This document shows positions 1 to 7,088 of a stretch of 7,253 bases of DNA, in pieces. Under the pieces are notes generated by a model. It ran no database searches, was not told the DNA's origin, and saw nothing but the letters and a program-made list of their open reading frames with translations. The position numbers and the translations under genes were made by a program. The first letter of the stretch is position 1. Each line of letters opens with the position of its first letter. This DNA comes from JALYZC01 sp035997675 (GTDB taxonomy: Bacteria; Actinomycetota; Thermoleophilia; Solirubrobacterales; Solirubrobacteraceae), in contig DASYIJ010000045.1 in assembly GCA_035997675.1 (NCBI GenBank), forward strand, positions 1-7,253. The letters run 5' to 3'.

Positions 1-921
1 CCGTTCCTGGACTGGTGGGACGAGCGCACGGCCCGTCGCTGCATCCCCAAGCCCGGCACCGGCGTGTTCAACGAGCAGGCCTGGCTGAACCTGGTGCCGG
101 GCCTGTTCGACCATCACGTCGTGCGCGACCCGGGGGTCAACGCGACCGGCTTCGCCATGCACTACCGCGACGTCCTGTGGGAGAACGGGTCGCCCACGCT
201 CCCGGACGGCCCGCTGCGCCACTTCCATTTCCTGTGCGGTTTCGACCCCCATCGGCCGGAGCTGCTCACGACGGACCCGACGATCGCGCGGCACTGGCCG
301 GCGCTGGAGGAGCGCCCCGGCCTCGCGCGCCTGGCGCGCGACTACGCCGAGCGACTGCTCGCCGCCGGCTATGACGAGGCTCGCGCCGGCGCCGCGCCGT
401 TCGAGCGGCTGCCCGACGGCCTCGCGAGCACCCCGCTGATGCGCAGCCTCTACCGCGACGCCGTCATCGAGGCGGAGGCGAGCGGGGACCCGGAGCCGCC
501 GAACCCGTGGGACTCGGGCATGGCGCCGTTCCTGGCCTGGCTGAACCGGCCGGCCGGCACCGGACCGTCCGCGCCCTCGCGCTACCTCCTCGCGCTCTGG
601 TCCGAGCGCCCCGACCTGATGGCGGCGTTCCCCGATGTGCCGGGTGCGGACGCCGGCGCGTTCCTCGGGTGGGCGGCGACGAAGCCGGGCGCCGACCACG
701 ACCACATCCCGGCCGCCCTGGCTCCCGCTCCTCCCGACTCCGGCGCCGCGCCGGCTTCGGGGCCCGCGGCGTCGCGGGCGCTGGCGGCCGAGCGCGACCG
801 GGTGGCCGGCGACTTCGACCGGCTGCGTGGCAGCCGGAGCTGGCGCCTCACGGCCCCGGCGCGCTTCGTCGCCGGGCGGCTGCGGGCGGCTCGCGCACGG
901 CGCCGGCTCCCGCCGGCGTGA
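1..921 (+). CDS. Glycosyltransferase-like protein, C-terminal part (5' end outside window)
   Basis: The frame is open from base 1 to the TGA at 919-921, giving 306 codons; the true start lies upstream. The first visible stretch (FLDWWDERTARRC, then GVFNEQAWLNLVPGLFD, then VVRDPGVNATGFAMHYRD) resembles the end of a GT-A-type sugar transferase domain. In that family an acceptor-loop segment with a WW/ER pattern is followed by an 'NxQxWxxxxPxLF' segment and a conserved Asn. GPLRHFHFLCGFDP follows at about residues 70-83 of the visible part. Next comes an ALWSERPDL...AFPDVPG segment, and the tail holds SRSWRLTAPARF, a short motif often seen at the C-terminus of bacterial surface-polysaccharide glycosyltransferases. 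A role in cell-surface glycan assembly in the cytoplasm or at the inner membrane face is inferred. Donor and acceptor are unknown, because the nucleotide-sugar binding half is not in the window. No relation to the downstream serine genes is apparent. Confidence 0.6.
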   Translation, partial: PFLDWWDERTARRCIPKPGTGVFNEQAWLNLVPGLFDHHVVRDPGVNATGFAMHYRDVLWENGSPTLPDGPLRHFHFLCGFDPHRPELLTTDPTIARHWPALEERPGLARLARDYAERLLAAGYDEARAGAAPFERLPDGLASTPLMRSLYRDAVIEAEASGDPEPPNPWDSGMAPFLAWLNRPAGTGPSAPSRYLLALWSERPDLMAAFPDVPGADAGAFLGWAATKPGADHDHIPAALAPAPPDSGAAPASGPAASRALAAERDRVAGDFDRLRGSRSWRLTAPARFVAGRLRAARARRRLPPA

Positions 922-945
922 GCCTGAGACGCGAGACTCGCGCGC

Positions 946-951
946 TATCGT
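946..951 (+). promoter_or_regulatory. Putative -10 box (TATCGT) for the aminotransferase-serA operon
   Basis: TATCGT fits the actinobacterial TAnnnT -10 consensus and ends 10 bases before the GTG start at 962. No Shine-Dalgarno sequence lies in that gap, so the transcript would be leaderless or nearly so. The -35 region is not convincing. The same layout appears before the genes at 5877 and 7089, which raises its credibility. Confidence 0.45.
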
Positions 952-961
952 TGCCGACCTC

Positions 962-2152
962 GTGGACGCGCCGAACCCCTACGTGAAGCAGTACCTCATG
1001 ACCGCGGGCCCGACGCCGCTGCCGCCGCGCGTGCTCTCGGTCATGGCCGAGCCGGTGGTCTACCACCGCGCGCCGGCCTTCGACGCGCTGCTCGCGCGCG
1101 TCCTCGACCGTCTGCCGGCCGTGTTCGGAACCTCGAACGACGTGATGATCTTTGCCTCGAGCGGCTCGGGCGCGATGGAGTCCGCCGTGGCCAACCTCGT
1201 CGCCCCGGGCGAGAAGATCCTCGCCTGCGCGGCCGGGAAGTTCGGCGAGCGCTGGATCGAGCTCGGCGAGGCCCACGGCGCCGACGTGGTCCGCTACGAG
1301 CCCGGCTGGGGCGAGCGGCTGGACCCGGACGAGGTCGACCGGCGCCTGGCCGAATCCCCGGAGATCGCCGTCGTCTTCGCCACGCTGTCGGAGACGTCGA
1401 CCGGCGTCGTCCACGACGTCCAGGCGATCGCCGAGGTCGTCCGCCGCCACGACGCGATGCTCGTGGTGGACGCGGTCTCCGGCCTCGGCGCGGCCGAGTG
1501 CCGCCAGGACGAGTGGGGGATCGACGTCGTCGTCACGGGCTCCCAGAAGGCGCTCATGACCCCGCCGGGCCTCGGCTTCGTGTCGGCCTCCCAGCGTGCG
1601 CTGGACCACGCCGCGCAGCGCCCGGGCGGCACCTACTACTTCAACTGGGAGCGCACGGTGGCCGAGCTGCGCAAGGACGCGCCGGCCACGCCGTTCACGC
1701 CGGCCGTCTCGCTGCTCGCCGGCCTGGACGTCGCGCTCGGGATGATCGAGGACGAGGGGATGGAGCGGGTGCTGGCCCGGCACGACCTGCTGGCCCGCGC
1801 CACGCGCGCCGGCGCCGCCGGTCTCGGCCTGGACCTGTTCGGCGACCCCGACGAGCGCGCCACCGTCGTCACCGCGGTCGAGCTGCCCGACACGATCGAC
1901 GGCGGCAAGGTCCCGGGGCTCCTGCGCAAGCGGGGCATCACGGCCAACGGCGGCCAGGGTCAGCTCAAGGGTCGCATCCTGCGCATCGCGCACTGCGGCT
2001 ACTTCGGCGCCTTCGACATCGTCGTCTCACTCGCCGGCCTCGAGCAGGTCCTCGCCGAGCTCGGGCACGAGGTCGAGCTGGGTGCCGGCGTCGGCGCCGC
2101 CCAGCGCGTGTTCCTCGAGGCCGGCGTGGGCGCGGTCGCGCCGCCCGCGTGA
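962..2152 (+). CDS. PLP-dependent class V aminotransferase, probable phosphoserine aminotransferase role
   Basis: This is a 396-residue class V (fold type I) aminotransferase, close to the usual 380-390 of alanine-glyoxylate/serine-pyruvate-type enzymes. The start contains NPYVKQYLMTAGPTPLPP, the typical N-terminal signature of the group. The cofactor-binding Asp is in VVDAVSG (D170), and the Schiff-base Lys is in GSQKALMTPPG (K196). GTYYFNW and the C-terminal RIAHCGYF segment also fit the family. GTG at 962 was chosen because it begins just before the conserved N-terminus and lies 10 bases after a TATCGT box; GTG 983 and ATG 998 would cut into conserved sequence. The gene overlaps serA by 4 bases (GTGA), so the two are probably translationally coupled. 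From that context I infer conversion of 3-phosphohydroxypyruvate to phosphoserine, with glutamate as usual donor, replacing a classical SerC. Alanine-glyoxylate or serine-glyoxylate transamination remains possible; sequence alone does not fix the substrate. Confidence 0.85.
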   Translation: MDAPNPYVKQYLMTAGPTPLPPRVLSVMAEPVVYHRAPAFDALLARVLDRLPAVFGTSNDVMIFASSGSGAMESAVANLVAPGEKILACAAGKFGERWIELGEAHGADVVRYEPGWGERLDPDEVDRRLAESPEIAVVFATLSETSTGVVHDVQAIAEVVRRHDAMLVVDAVSGLGAAECRQDEWGIDVVVTGSQKALMTPPGLGFVSASQRALDHAAQRPGGTYYFNWERTVAELRKDAPATPFTPAVSLLAGLDVALGMIEDEGMERVLARHDLLARATRAGAAGLGLDLFGDPDERATVVTAVELPDTIDGGKVPGLLRKRGITANGGQGQLKGRILRIAHCGYFGAFDIVVSLAGLEQVLAELGHEVELGAGVGAAQRVFLEAGVGAVAPPA

Positions 2153-3768
2153 ACGCTTCGACGCAGAAGATCCTCGTCAAGGAGAAGATCGCCGACACCG
2201 GCGTCGACCTCCTGCGCGAGCACTTCGACGTCGACGTGGGCGTCGACTGGTCCGACGAGGAGCTCGCCGAGCGCATCGCCGCGTACGACGGGATCCTCAT
2301 CCGTTCCGCCACCAAGCTCACGAGCGACCTGATCGCACGCGCCGACCGCCTCAAGGTGATCGGCCGCGCCGGCGTCGGAGTGGACAACGTCGACGTCGAC
2401 GCGGCGACGAAGCGCGGGATCGTGGTCGCGAACGCGCCCCAGTCCAACACGATCGCCGCCGCCGAGCACACCGTCGCGCTGATCCTCGCGCTGGCCCGTA
2501 ACGTGCCGCAGGCGCACGCCTCGCTGGTCGACCATCGCTGGGAGCGCTCCAAGTTCGGCGGGGTGGAGGTCTACGACAAGACCCTCGGCATCCTCGGCTT
2601 CGGGCGCATCGGCCAGCTCGTCGCGGCCCGCGCGCGGGCGTTCGGCATGAACGTCCTCGCCTACGACCTGTTCGTGGGCGCCGAGCGCTACACGGAGCTC
2701 GGGGTGGAGAAGGCGGAGTCCTCCGACGAGATCTACGAGCGCTCCGACTTCATCACGATCCATCTGCCCAAGACGCCGGAGACGCGCGGCTGGCTGGACG
2801 CCGAGGCCTTCGCCAAGATGAAGGACGGGGTCCGCGTGATCAACTGCGCGCGCGGCGAGCTCATCGTCGACGACGCGCTCAAGGACGCGCTGGACTCCGG
2901 CAAGGCGGCGGGCGCGGCGCTCGACGTCTTCCCCGAGGAGCCGATCACCGACTACGCACTGTTCGACGGCTACGACAATGTCGTCGTCACGCCTCACCTC
3001 GGTGCCTCCACCACCGAGGCGCAGGACCGCGCGGGCGTCCAGACCGCCGAGCAGGTGGTGGCCGCGCTCACGGGCGGCGTGGTCACCAACGCGGTGAACA
3101 TCCCCGCGATCTCGGCGCGCGACATGGAGGTGCTCGGATCGTTCCTCCCGCTCTGCGAATCGCTTGGGCGCCTCGGCATGGCGCTGGCGCAGGGCTCGTC
3201 GATCGACCGCATCGAGGCCGAGTTCCTGGGTCGGATCGCCGAGCACGACACGCGGCTGCTGGCCACGTCGGTGCTGCTGGGCGTGCTGCGCGGCCACACC
3301 GAGGAGGACGTGAACCTGGTCAACGCCCCGGCACTGGCGGAGGAGCGCGGCATCGAGCTGGTCGAGGCCAAGCGCACCACCGCACGCGACTACACGGACC
3401 TGGTCCGCGTGGCGGTGACGAGCGGCGAGGACAGCGTCCGGGTCGTGGGCACGACGATCGGGCGCCGCGCGCGTCCCCACCTGCTCGAGGCCTGGGGCCA
3501 GCGCTTCGACCTGCAGCTCGAGACCTACGTCACCCTCTTCCGCTACTCGGACGTGCCGGGCATGGTCGGGCGCGTCGGGACGACGTTTGGCGAGCACGGC
3601 ATCAACATCGTCTCGGCGGCCGTGGGGCGCCAGCCCGACGACGTGCCGCAGGACGACCGGTCGTTGGCCGCGATGGCCATCACGAGCGATCGGCCGGTGC
3701 CGCAGGAGGTCGTGGACGCGATCGTGGCCGACGAGGGCTTCGTCGACGGCCGCACCGTGGCGCTCTGA
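2149..3768 (+). CDS. serA: D-3-phosphoglycerate dehydrogenase
   Basis: SerA oxidises 3-phosphoglycerate to 3-phosphohydroxypyruvate with NAD+, the first committed step of serine synthesis, in the cytoplasm. The product is 539 residues, the long (type I) form. The N-terminal catalytic domain includes RAGVGVDNVD. The Rossmann motif GFGRIG is at 150-155. The catalytic triad of the D-2-hydroxyacid dehydrogenase family is visible: R235 in NCARGE, E264 in FPEEP and H283 in TPHLGAST. An intervening allosteric substrate-binding domain (about 315-455) follows, then an ACT domain from about 461 (LFRYSDVPGMVGRVG...HGINI), which in this family binds serine for feedback inhibition. The GTG start at 2149 overlaps the aminotransferase stop as GTGA and has no Shine-Dalgarno sequence, so expression likely depends on coupling to the upstream gene. 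Residue 2 onward (NASTQKILVKEKI) matches a normal SerA N-terminus, and the frame upstream of 2149 is only a shadow of the aminotransferase gene. Confidence 0.95.
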   Translation: MNASTQKILVKEKIADTGVDLLREHFDVDVGVDWSDEELAERIAAYDGILIRSATKLTSDLIARADRLKVIGRAGVGVDNVDVDAATKRGIVVANAPQSNTIAAAEHTVALILALARNVPQAHASLVDHRWERSKFGGVEVYDKTLGILGFGRIGQLVAARARAFGMNVLAYDLFVGAERYTELGVEKAESSDEIYERSDFITIHLPKTPETRGWLDAEAFAKMKDGVRVINCARGELIVDDALKDALDSGKAAGAALDVFPEEPITDYALFDGYDNVVVTPHLGASTTEAQDRAGVQTAEQVVAALTGGVVTNAVNIPAISARDMEVLGSFLPLCESLGRLGMALAQGSSIDRIEAEFLGRIAEHDTRLLATSVLLGVLRGHTEEDVNLVNAPALAEERGIELVEAKRTTARDYTDLVRVAVTSGEDSVRVVGTTIGRRARPHLLEAWGQRFDLQLETYVTLFRYSDVPGMVGRVGTTFGEHGINIVSAAVGRQPDDVPQDDRSLAAMAITSDRPVPQEVVDAIVADEGFVDGRTVAL

Positions 3769-3773
3769 CGCGC

Positions 3774-3827
3774 TGGCCGCCGCGGCCATCCGCCGGCCGG
3801 CCGCTGCGCCGAGGCGGCCAAACCGCC
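3774..3827 (+). terminator. GC-rich hairpins after serA, possible transcription end
   Basis: Six bases after the serA stop lies the perfect inverted repeat TGGCCGC-C-GCGGCCA (3774-3788). A second small stem follows: GGCGG (3813-3817), loop CCAAA, CCGCC (3823-3827), then a pyrimidine-rich stretch. There is no run of T, so this is not a textbook intrinsic terminator. U-less hairpin termination is common in high-GC actinobacteria, but this assignment is inferred from position. Confidence 0.3.
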
Positions 3828-3828
3828 C

Positions 3829-3858
3829 TTGCTCCTTCTCGGCCGACAGTCGTACGCT
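3829..3858 (+). promoter_or_regulatory. Putative promoter of the permease-usp operon
   Basis: A -35-like TTGCTC (3829-3834) and a -10 TACGCT (3853-3858) are separated by 18 bases, a normal spacing for a housekeeping-sigma promoter. Transcription would begin near 3865, giving a 5' leader of about 24 bases with a strong ribosome-binding site. It is the only promoter in the window with both boxes recognisable. Confidence 0.5.
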
Positions 3859-3867
3859 TCGGCGTAC
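3852..3867. promoter_or_regulatory. Inverted repeat GTACGC-TTCG-GCGTAC over the -10 box, candidate operator
   Basis: Two perfect 6-base arms, GTACGC (3852-3857) and GCGTAC (3862-3867), flank TTCG. The left arm covers most of the putative -10 box (3853-3858) and the right arm the expected start site near 3865. As RNA it would form a C(UUCG)G tetraloop hairpin, but if transcription starts near 3865 the left arm is not transcribed. A DNA-bound repressor site is therefore the more likely reading. Confidence 0.4.
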
Positions 3868-3872
3868 ACGAC

Positions 3873-3883
3873 GGAGGAAGGAG
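3873..3883 (+). promoter_or_regulatory. Ribosome-binding site of the permease gene
   Basis: GGAGGAAGGAG is a strong double Shine-Dalgarno sequence. AAGGAG (3878-3883) ends 5 bases before the GTG at 3889. This decides the start and rules out the earlier in-frame TTG at 3829. Confidence 0.8.
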
Positions 3884-3888
3884 ACCGG

Positions 3889-5427
3889 GTGGAGAGCGCA
3901 TCTGTTGCGTCCGGATCGGGGGGACCGGTCGAGGTTGTCGACAAGGGCCTGAAGAAGAACGCGATCTCGTTCGTCTCGAACATCGTGATCGGGGTCGCCT
4001 CGACGGCGCCCGGTTACAGCCTCGCGGCGACGCTGGGCTTCGTGGTCGCAATCGGCGGGATCGGGCTCCAGGCGCCGGCGGTCATGCTCGTCGCCTTCAT
4101 CCCGATGTTCTGCATCGCGATGGCCTACAACTACATGAACCGCGCCGATCCGGACTGCGGGACGACGTTTTCCTGGGTCACGCGCGCGATCGGCCCGCGG
4201 TCGGGATGGATGGGCGGCTGGGCGATCATCGTCGCCGACATCATCGTGATGGCGAACCTCGCGCAGATCGCGGGGATCTACAGCTTCAAGCTCTTCGACT
4301 GGAACAGCGCCGCGAACTCCACCTTCGCCGTCACGCTGGTCGGCGTGCTGTGGATCGTCGTGATGACGGCCATCTGCTACATCGGCATCGAGCTCTCGGC
4401 GCGCACCCAGCAGTTCCTCCTCGGCGCCGAGGTCATCACCCTCGTCGTCTTCGCGGTCGTGGCGCTGGTGAAGGTCTACGCCGACGCGCCGGCCCACTCG
4501 ATCGAGCCCGCACTCTCCTGGATCAACCCGTTCGAGATATCGAGCTTCAGCGCGCTGGCCGACGGCATGCTGTTAGCGGTGTTCATCTACTGGGGCTGGG
4601 ACAGCGGGGTGACGGTGAACGAGGAGACCGAGGACTCGAGCACCGCCCCGGGCCGCGCCGCCGTGATCTCGACGATCATCCTGCTGGCGATCTACGCGCT
4701 CGTCTCGATCGCCGCCCAGGCCTACGCCGGCCCCGCGGCGTTGATCAAGGCCCAGAACGACGTGTTCAGCGGCGGGCTGGCCTCGAGCGTGCTCGGCTCG
4801 CCGTTGGACAAGCTGCTCATCATCGCCGTCCTGACCTCGGCGTCGGCATCGACGCAGACGACGATCCTCCCGACGGCGCGGACGAGTCTGTCGATGGCGC
4901 GGCAGAAGGCCTTCCCGGCGGTGTTCGGCCGGATCCACCCGCGCTATCTGTCCCCGAGCGTCTCGACCCTGACGATGGGGGCGTTGTCGATCGTGTGGTA
5001 CATCGCGATCGTCAACCTGAGCACGAACGTGCTCGCGGACTCGATCACCGCGCTGGGCTTCTCGATCGCCTTCTACTACGGCATCACGGGCTTCGCGTGT
5101 GCGTTCTACTACCGGCGGGAGCTCTTCAAGAGCGCGAAGAACCTCTTCTTCGCGGGCTTTCTGCCGGTGCTCGGTGGCCTCATCCTGTTCGGGATCTTCG
5201 TGAAGGCGTTCCTGGACTACCGGAAGGCGGACTGCTGCACCTCGAAGGCGATCCTGGGCATCGGGCCGCCGGTGGCGATCGGCATCGGGGCGCTGCTCCT
5301 CGGCGTGGTGATCATGATCATCGCCCACTGGCCATACCGTGAGTTCTTCCGGCGCAAGCCGGAGGTTGCCGATCCGTCGGTCCTGGCCGAGTCGGCACCC
5401 GCCGCGAGCGGGGGAGGGGGTTCCTGA
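3889..5427 (+). CDS. APC-family amino acid-type permease
   Basis: This is a 512-residue integral membrane protein with about 12 hydrophobic segments, the usual size and layout of the amino acid-polyamine-organocation superfamily. After a short hydrophilic N-terminus the first segment carries GVASTAPGYS (about 35-44), the glycine/proline-rich unwound part of TM1 that contacts substrate in this family. The sixth-segment region has WGWDSG followed by NEETED (from N244), matching the family's conserved 'NEE' loop. The C-terminus is cytoplasmic-looking (YREFFRRKPE) and ends in an Ala/Gly/Ser-rich tail. Uptake or exchange of an amino acid or related amine is inferred; the substrate cannot be read from sequence. 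The GTG start at 3889 follows a strong RBS. The stop overlaps the next gene's start (TGATG), so the permease and universal stress protein are made from one message. Regulation may involve the inverted repeat at 3852-3867. Confidence 0.85.
   Translation: MESASVASGSGGPVEVVDKGLKKNAISFVSNIVIGVASTAPGYSLAATLGFVVAIGGIGLQAPAVMLVAFIPMFCIAMAYNYMNRADPDCGTTFSWVTRAIGPRSGWMGGWAIIVADIIVMANLAQIAGIYSFKLFDWNSAANSTFAVTLVGVLWIVVMTAICYIGIELSARTQQFLLGAEVITLVVFAVVALVKVYADAPAHSIEPALSWINPFEISSFSALADGMLLAVFIYWGWDSGVTVNEETEDSSTAPGRAAVISTIILLAIYALVSIAAQAYAGPAALIKAQNDVFSGGLASSVLGSPLDKLLIIAVLTSASASTQTTILPTARTSLSMARQKAFPAVFGRIHPRYLSPSVSTLTMGALSIVWYIAIVNLSTNVLADSITALGFSIAFYYGITGFACAFYYRRELFKSAKNLFFAGFLPVLGGLILFGIFVKAFLDYRKADCCTSKAILGIGPPVAIGIGALLLGVVIMIIAHWPYREFFRRKPEVADPSVLAESAPAASGGGGS
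5411..5420 (+). promoter_or_regulatory. Ribosome-binding site of the universal stress protein gene, inside the permease gene
   Basis: The purine stretch GGGGAGGGGG ends 6 bases before the ATG at 5427 and also encodes the Gly-rich end of the permease. It supports this start together with the TGATG stop-start overlap. Confidence 0.65.
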
Positions 5428-5846
5428 TGGAGGACATCATCCTGGGATATGACGGCAGCGATTGTGCAAAGGCCGCGCTCGCCCTGGCGACGGAGACCGC
5501 CAAGGCGATGGGCGATCGCGTGGTGGTGGTGTGGACGATCGAGGCCCACCACACCGGTGGCGAGGTGAAGGACTACGAGGACGCGCTGAAGGAGATGGGC
5601 GAGCGCGTCACGGCCGAGGGCGCCGAGGTCGCGGCGGCCGCCGGTGTCGAGACCGAGCGGCTGCTGGTGCACGGCGACAGCCCGGCGAGCGCGCTGTCGG
5701 AGCTGGCCGACGAGCGGAAGGCGCGGGTCATCGTCGTCGGAACCCACGGCGAGAGCCCGCTCAAGGGCGCCCTCATCGGCTCCACGCCACACAAGCTCAT
5801 CCAGCTCGCCAGGACGCCGGTCCTCGTCGTGCCCGCTCCGAGCTAG
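5427..5846 (+). CDS. Universal stress protein (UspA family), ATP-binding type
   Basis: This is a single-domain Usp protein of 139 residues, the usual length. It begins with the beta-strand/Asp segment IILGYDGSD and ends with the strand TPVLVVP. The nucleotide-binding motif G-2x-G-9x-G-S is intact: G105, G108, G118 and S119 in GTHGESPLKGALIGS. By family knowledge this predicts an ATP-binding cytoplasmic dimer. The ATG shares one base with the permease stop, so the two proteins are likely produced together. Usp domains are recurrently encoded beside, or fused to, transporters, and the context suggests a regulatory or energy-sensing role on the permease. That role is inference. A shared 30-base gap separates its TAG stop from the next gene, which appears to have its own promoter. 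Confidence 0.9.
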   Translation: MEDIILGYDGSDCAKAALALATETAKAMGDRVVVVWTIEAHHTGGEVKDYEDALKEMGERVTAEGAEVAAAAGVETERLLVHGDSPASALSELADERKARVIVVGTHGESPLKGALIGSTPHKLIQLARTPVLVVPAPS

Positions 5847-5861
5847 GCGGCGTCGGTGGGA

Positions 5862-5867
5862 TAGGCT
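5862..5867 (+). promoter_or_regulatory. Putative -10 box (TAGGCT) for the oxidoreductase
   Basis: TAGGCT fits TAnnnT and ends 9 bases before the ATG at 5877. No Shine-Dalgarno sequence fits in the gap, so a leaderless or near-leaderless transcript is likely. No clear -35 box is visible. Confidence 0.45.
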
Positions 5868-5876
5868 CGCCCGCGC

Positions 5877-6878
5877 ATGCGCGCGGTCGTGATCACGAAG
5901 TACGGGCCGCCCGAGGTCCTGCAGGTGCAGGAGCGCCCGGCGCCCGCCCGGCCGCTGGGCGGCCAGGTGACGGTCGACGTCGCCGCCGCGGGCATCAACT
6001 TCGCCGACACCATGGCGCGCGTCGGCCTGTACCCGGACGCCCCGAAGCCACCCGTGGTGGTGGGGTACGAGGCCGCCGGCACCGTCAGCGCCGTCGGCCC
6101 GGGGGTCGAGGGCCTGGAGCCCGGCCAGCGGGTGATGGCGGGCACCCGCTTCGGCGGCCACGCGGAGCAGATCCTCGTCAAGGCGGCCGACGTCGTGCCG
6201 CTGCCCGACGAGCTGAGCTTCGAGCAGGGCGCGGCGATCCCGGTCAACTACTCGACCGCGTGGGCCGGGCTGATCCGCTACGGAACGCTCCAGCCCGGCG
6301 AGCGCGTGCTCATTCACGCGGCGGCGGGCGGCGTCGGGATCGCCGCGACGCAGATCGCAAAGCGAGCGGGCGCGGAGGTGTACGGCACCGCGTCACCGGG
6401 CAAGCACGACGCCTGCCGCGGATTCGGCGTCGACCACGCGGTCGACTACACGCGCTCGGGCTGGGAGCGCGACCTGCCGCAGTTCGACGTGATCATGGAC
6501 GCGATCGGCGGCAAGAGCTTCCGCACCGGCTACAACCTGCTCGCCCCCGGAGGCCGGCTGGTCGCGTTCGGCGCGTCGTCGGTCATGTCGGGCGAGCGTC
6601 GCAACCTCATCACGGCGGCGCGGGCCGCGGCGCGCATGCCGCGGTTCAACCTGATCAAGCAGATGTCCGCCTCCAAGGCGGTCATCGGGCTGAACATGCT
6701 CACGTTGTGGGACCACGCCGGCACGCTCGAGCCGTGGATCAGCCCGCTGCGGGAAATGCTCGACGACGGCACGATCAGTCCGGTCGTGGCCGAGGCATTC
6801 CCCTTCGACCGCGCCGCCGACGCCCACCGCTTCATCGCCGAGCGCCGGAATGTCGGCAAGGTCGTGCTCGTTCCCTAG
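5877..6878 (+). CDS. NADPH:quinone oxidoreductase-like zinc-independent MDR dehydrogenase
   Basis: The product is 333 residues, typical of the quinone oxidoreductase branch of the medium-chain dehydrogenase/reductase superfamily. The N-terminal GroES-like domain starts MRAVVITKYGPPEVLQV and includes AAGINFADTMARVGLYP and GYEAAGTVSAVG. It lacks the Cys/His ligands of zinc alcohol dehydrogenases, so the enzyme should be zinc-independent. The Rossmann domain carries AAAGGVG (148-154), the nucleotide motif characteristic of NADPH-preferring quinone reductases, and later LLAPGGRLVAFGAS. The C-terminal GLNMLTLWDHAG and the ending FIAERRNVGKVVLVP resemble the VAT-1-like subgroup. Expected activity is NADPH-dependent reduction of quinones or other alpha,beta-unsaturated carbonyls in the cytoplasm; the real substrate is unknown. 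It sits 30 bases after the usp gene but has its own -10 box, so it need not belong to that operon. Confidence 0.88.
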   Translation: MRAVVITKYGPPEVLQVQERPAPARPLGGQVTVDVAAAGINFADTMARVGLYPDAPKPPVVVGYEAAGTVSAVGPGVEGLEPGQRVMAGTRFGGHAEQILVKAADVVPLPDELSFEQGAAIPVNYSTAWAGLIRYGTLQPGERVLIHAAAGGVGIAATQIAKRAGAEVYGTASPGKHDACRGFGVDHAVDYTRSGWERDLPQFDVIMDAIGGKSFRTGYNLLAPGGRLVAFGASSVMSGERRNLITAARAAARMPRFNLIKQMSASKAVIGLNMLTLWDHAGTLEPWISPLREMLDDGTISPVVAEAFPFDRAADAHRFIAERRNVGKVVLVP

Positions 6879-7070
6879 CGAGCTCCGGGCCGGCCATCGA
6901 AGGGTGGCGACCCGGGCCGCATGCACGACTCGCGACTCGACGTTCCCGAGGAGGCCCGGCGCGAGCTGTGCATCTCGGTCGTGCACGACTCGCGTCAGCC
7001 CGGGCGCCAAGGCTCGAGTCTCGTGGTACGCATGCGCGGGTCGTCCGCGTCCATCGCGGCTGCTCTCGGC
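6879..7070. other. Intergenic region upstream of the leuA leader promoter
   Basis: These 192 bases hold no convincing gene. An open frame from 6921 runs into the leader peptide frame, but it lacks a ribosome-binding site and recognisable protein features. A weak stem GGGT-GGCG-ACCC (6902-6913) might help end the oxidoreductase transcript; it has no T-run. Two copies of a 13-base repeat and one 12-base palindrome lie at 6922-6994, described separately. Confidence 0.5.
6922..6994. repeat. Pair of 13-base direct repeats TGCACGACTCGCG
   Basis: Identical copies lie at 6922-6934 and 6982-6994, starting exactly 60 bases apart. The second copy is entered from a perfect 12-base palindrome GTCGTGCACGAC (6978-6989); the first copy has CGCATGCACGAC instead, so the palindrome is incomplete there. 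They lie about 80 and 140 bases upstream of the -10 box at 7074 and might be binding sites for a regulator. Chance or an old duplication is also possible. Confidence 0.35.
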
Positions 7071-7079
7071 TGCTACATT
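7071..7079 (+). promoter_or_regulatory. Extended -10 promoter TGC-TACATT before the leader peptide
   Basis: TACATT (7074-7079) matches TAnnnT and is preceded by TGC, giving the extended -10 form TGnTAnnnT, which can work without a good -35 box; none is apparent. It ends 9 bases before the ATG at 7089. Transcription should start at about 7086-7089, so the leader peptide would be read from a leaderless or near-leaderless message. It is the best candidate promoter for leuA. Confidence 0.55.
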
Positions 7080-7088
7080 CCGAGCTGC

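Noticed and set aside
635..961. N-terminal extension of the aminotransferase frame overlapping the glycosyltransferase gene
   Set aside because: The extension is Arg/Pro-rich shadow sequence of the upstream gene, and the conserved N-terminus begins after 962.
1498..2148. Upstream extension of the serA frame into the aminotransferase gene
   Set aside because: The extension is low-complexity Arg/Ala/Gly shadow sequence; SerA homology begins just after GTG 2149.
3829..3888. Earlier TTG start at 3829 for the permease
   Set aside because: TTG 3829 is part of the putative -35 box, and the strong RBS at 3873-3883 is correctly spaced for GTG 3889.
1999..4497. An 832-codon minus-strand open frame
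   Set aside because: It mirrors serA and the permease, spans both genes and the gap between them, and its His/Asp/Arg-rich composition is typical of the antisense of GC-rich coding sequence.
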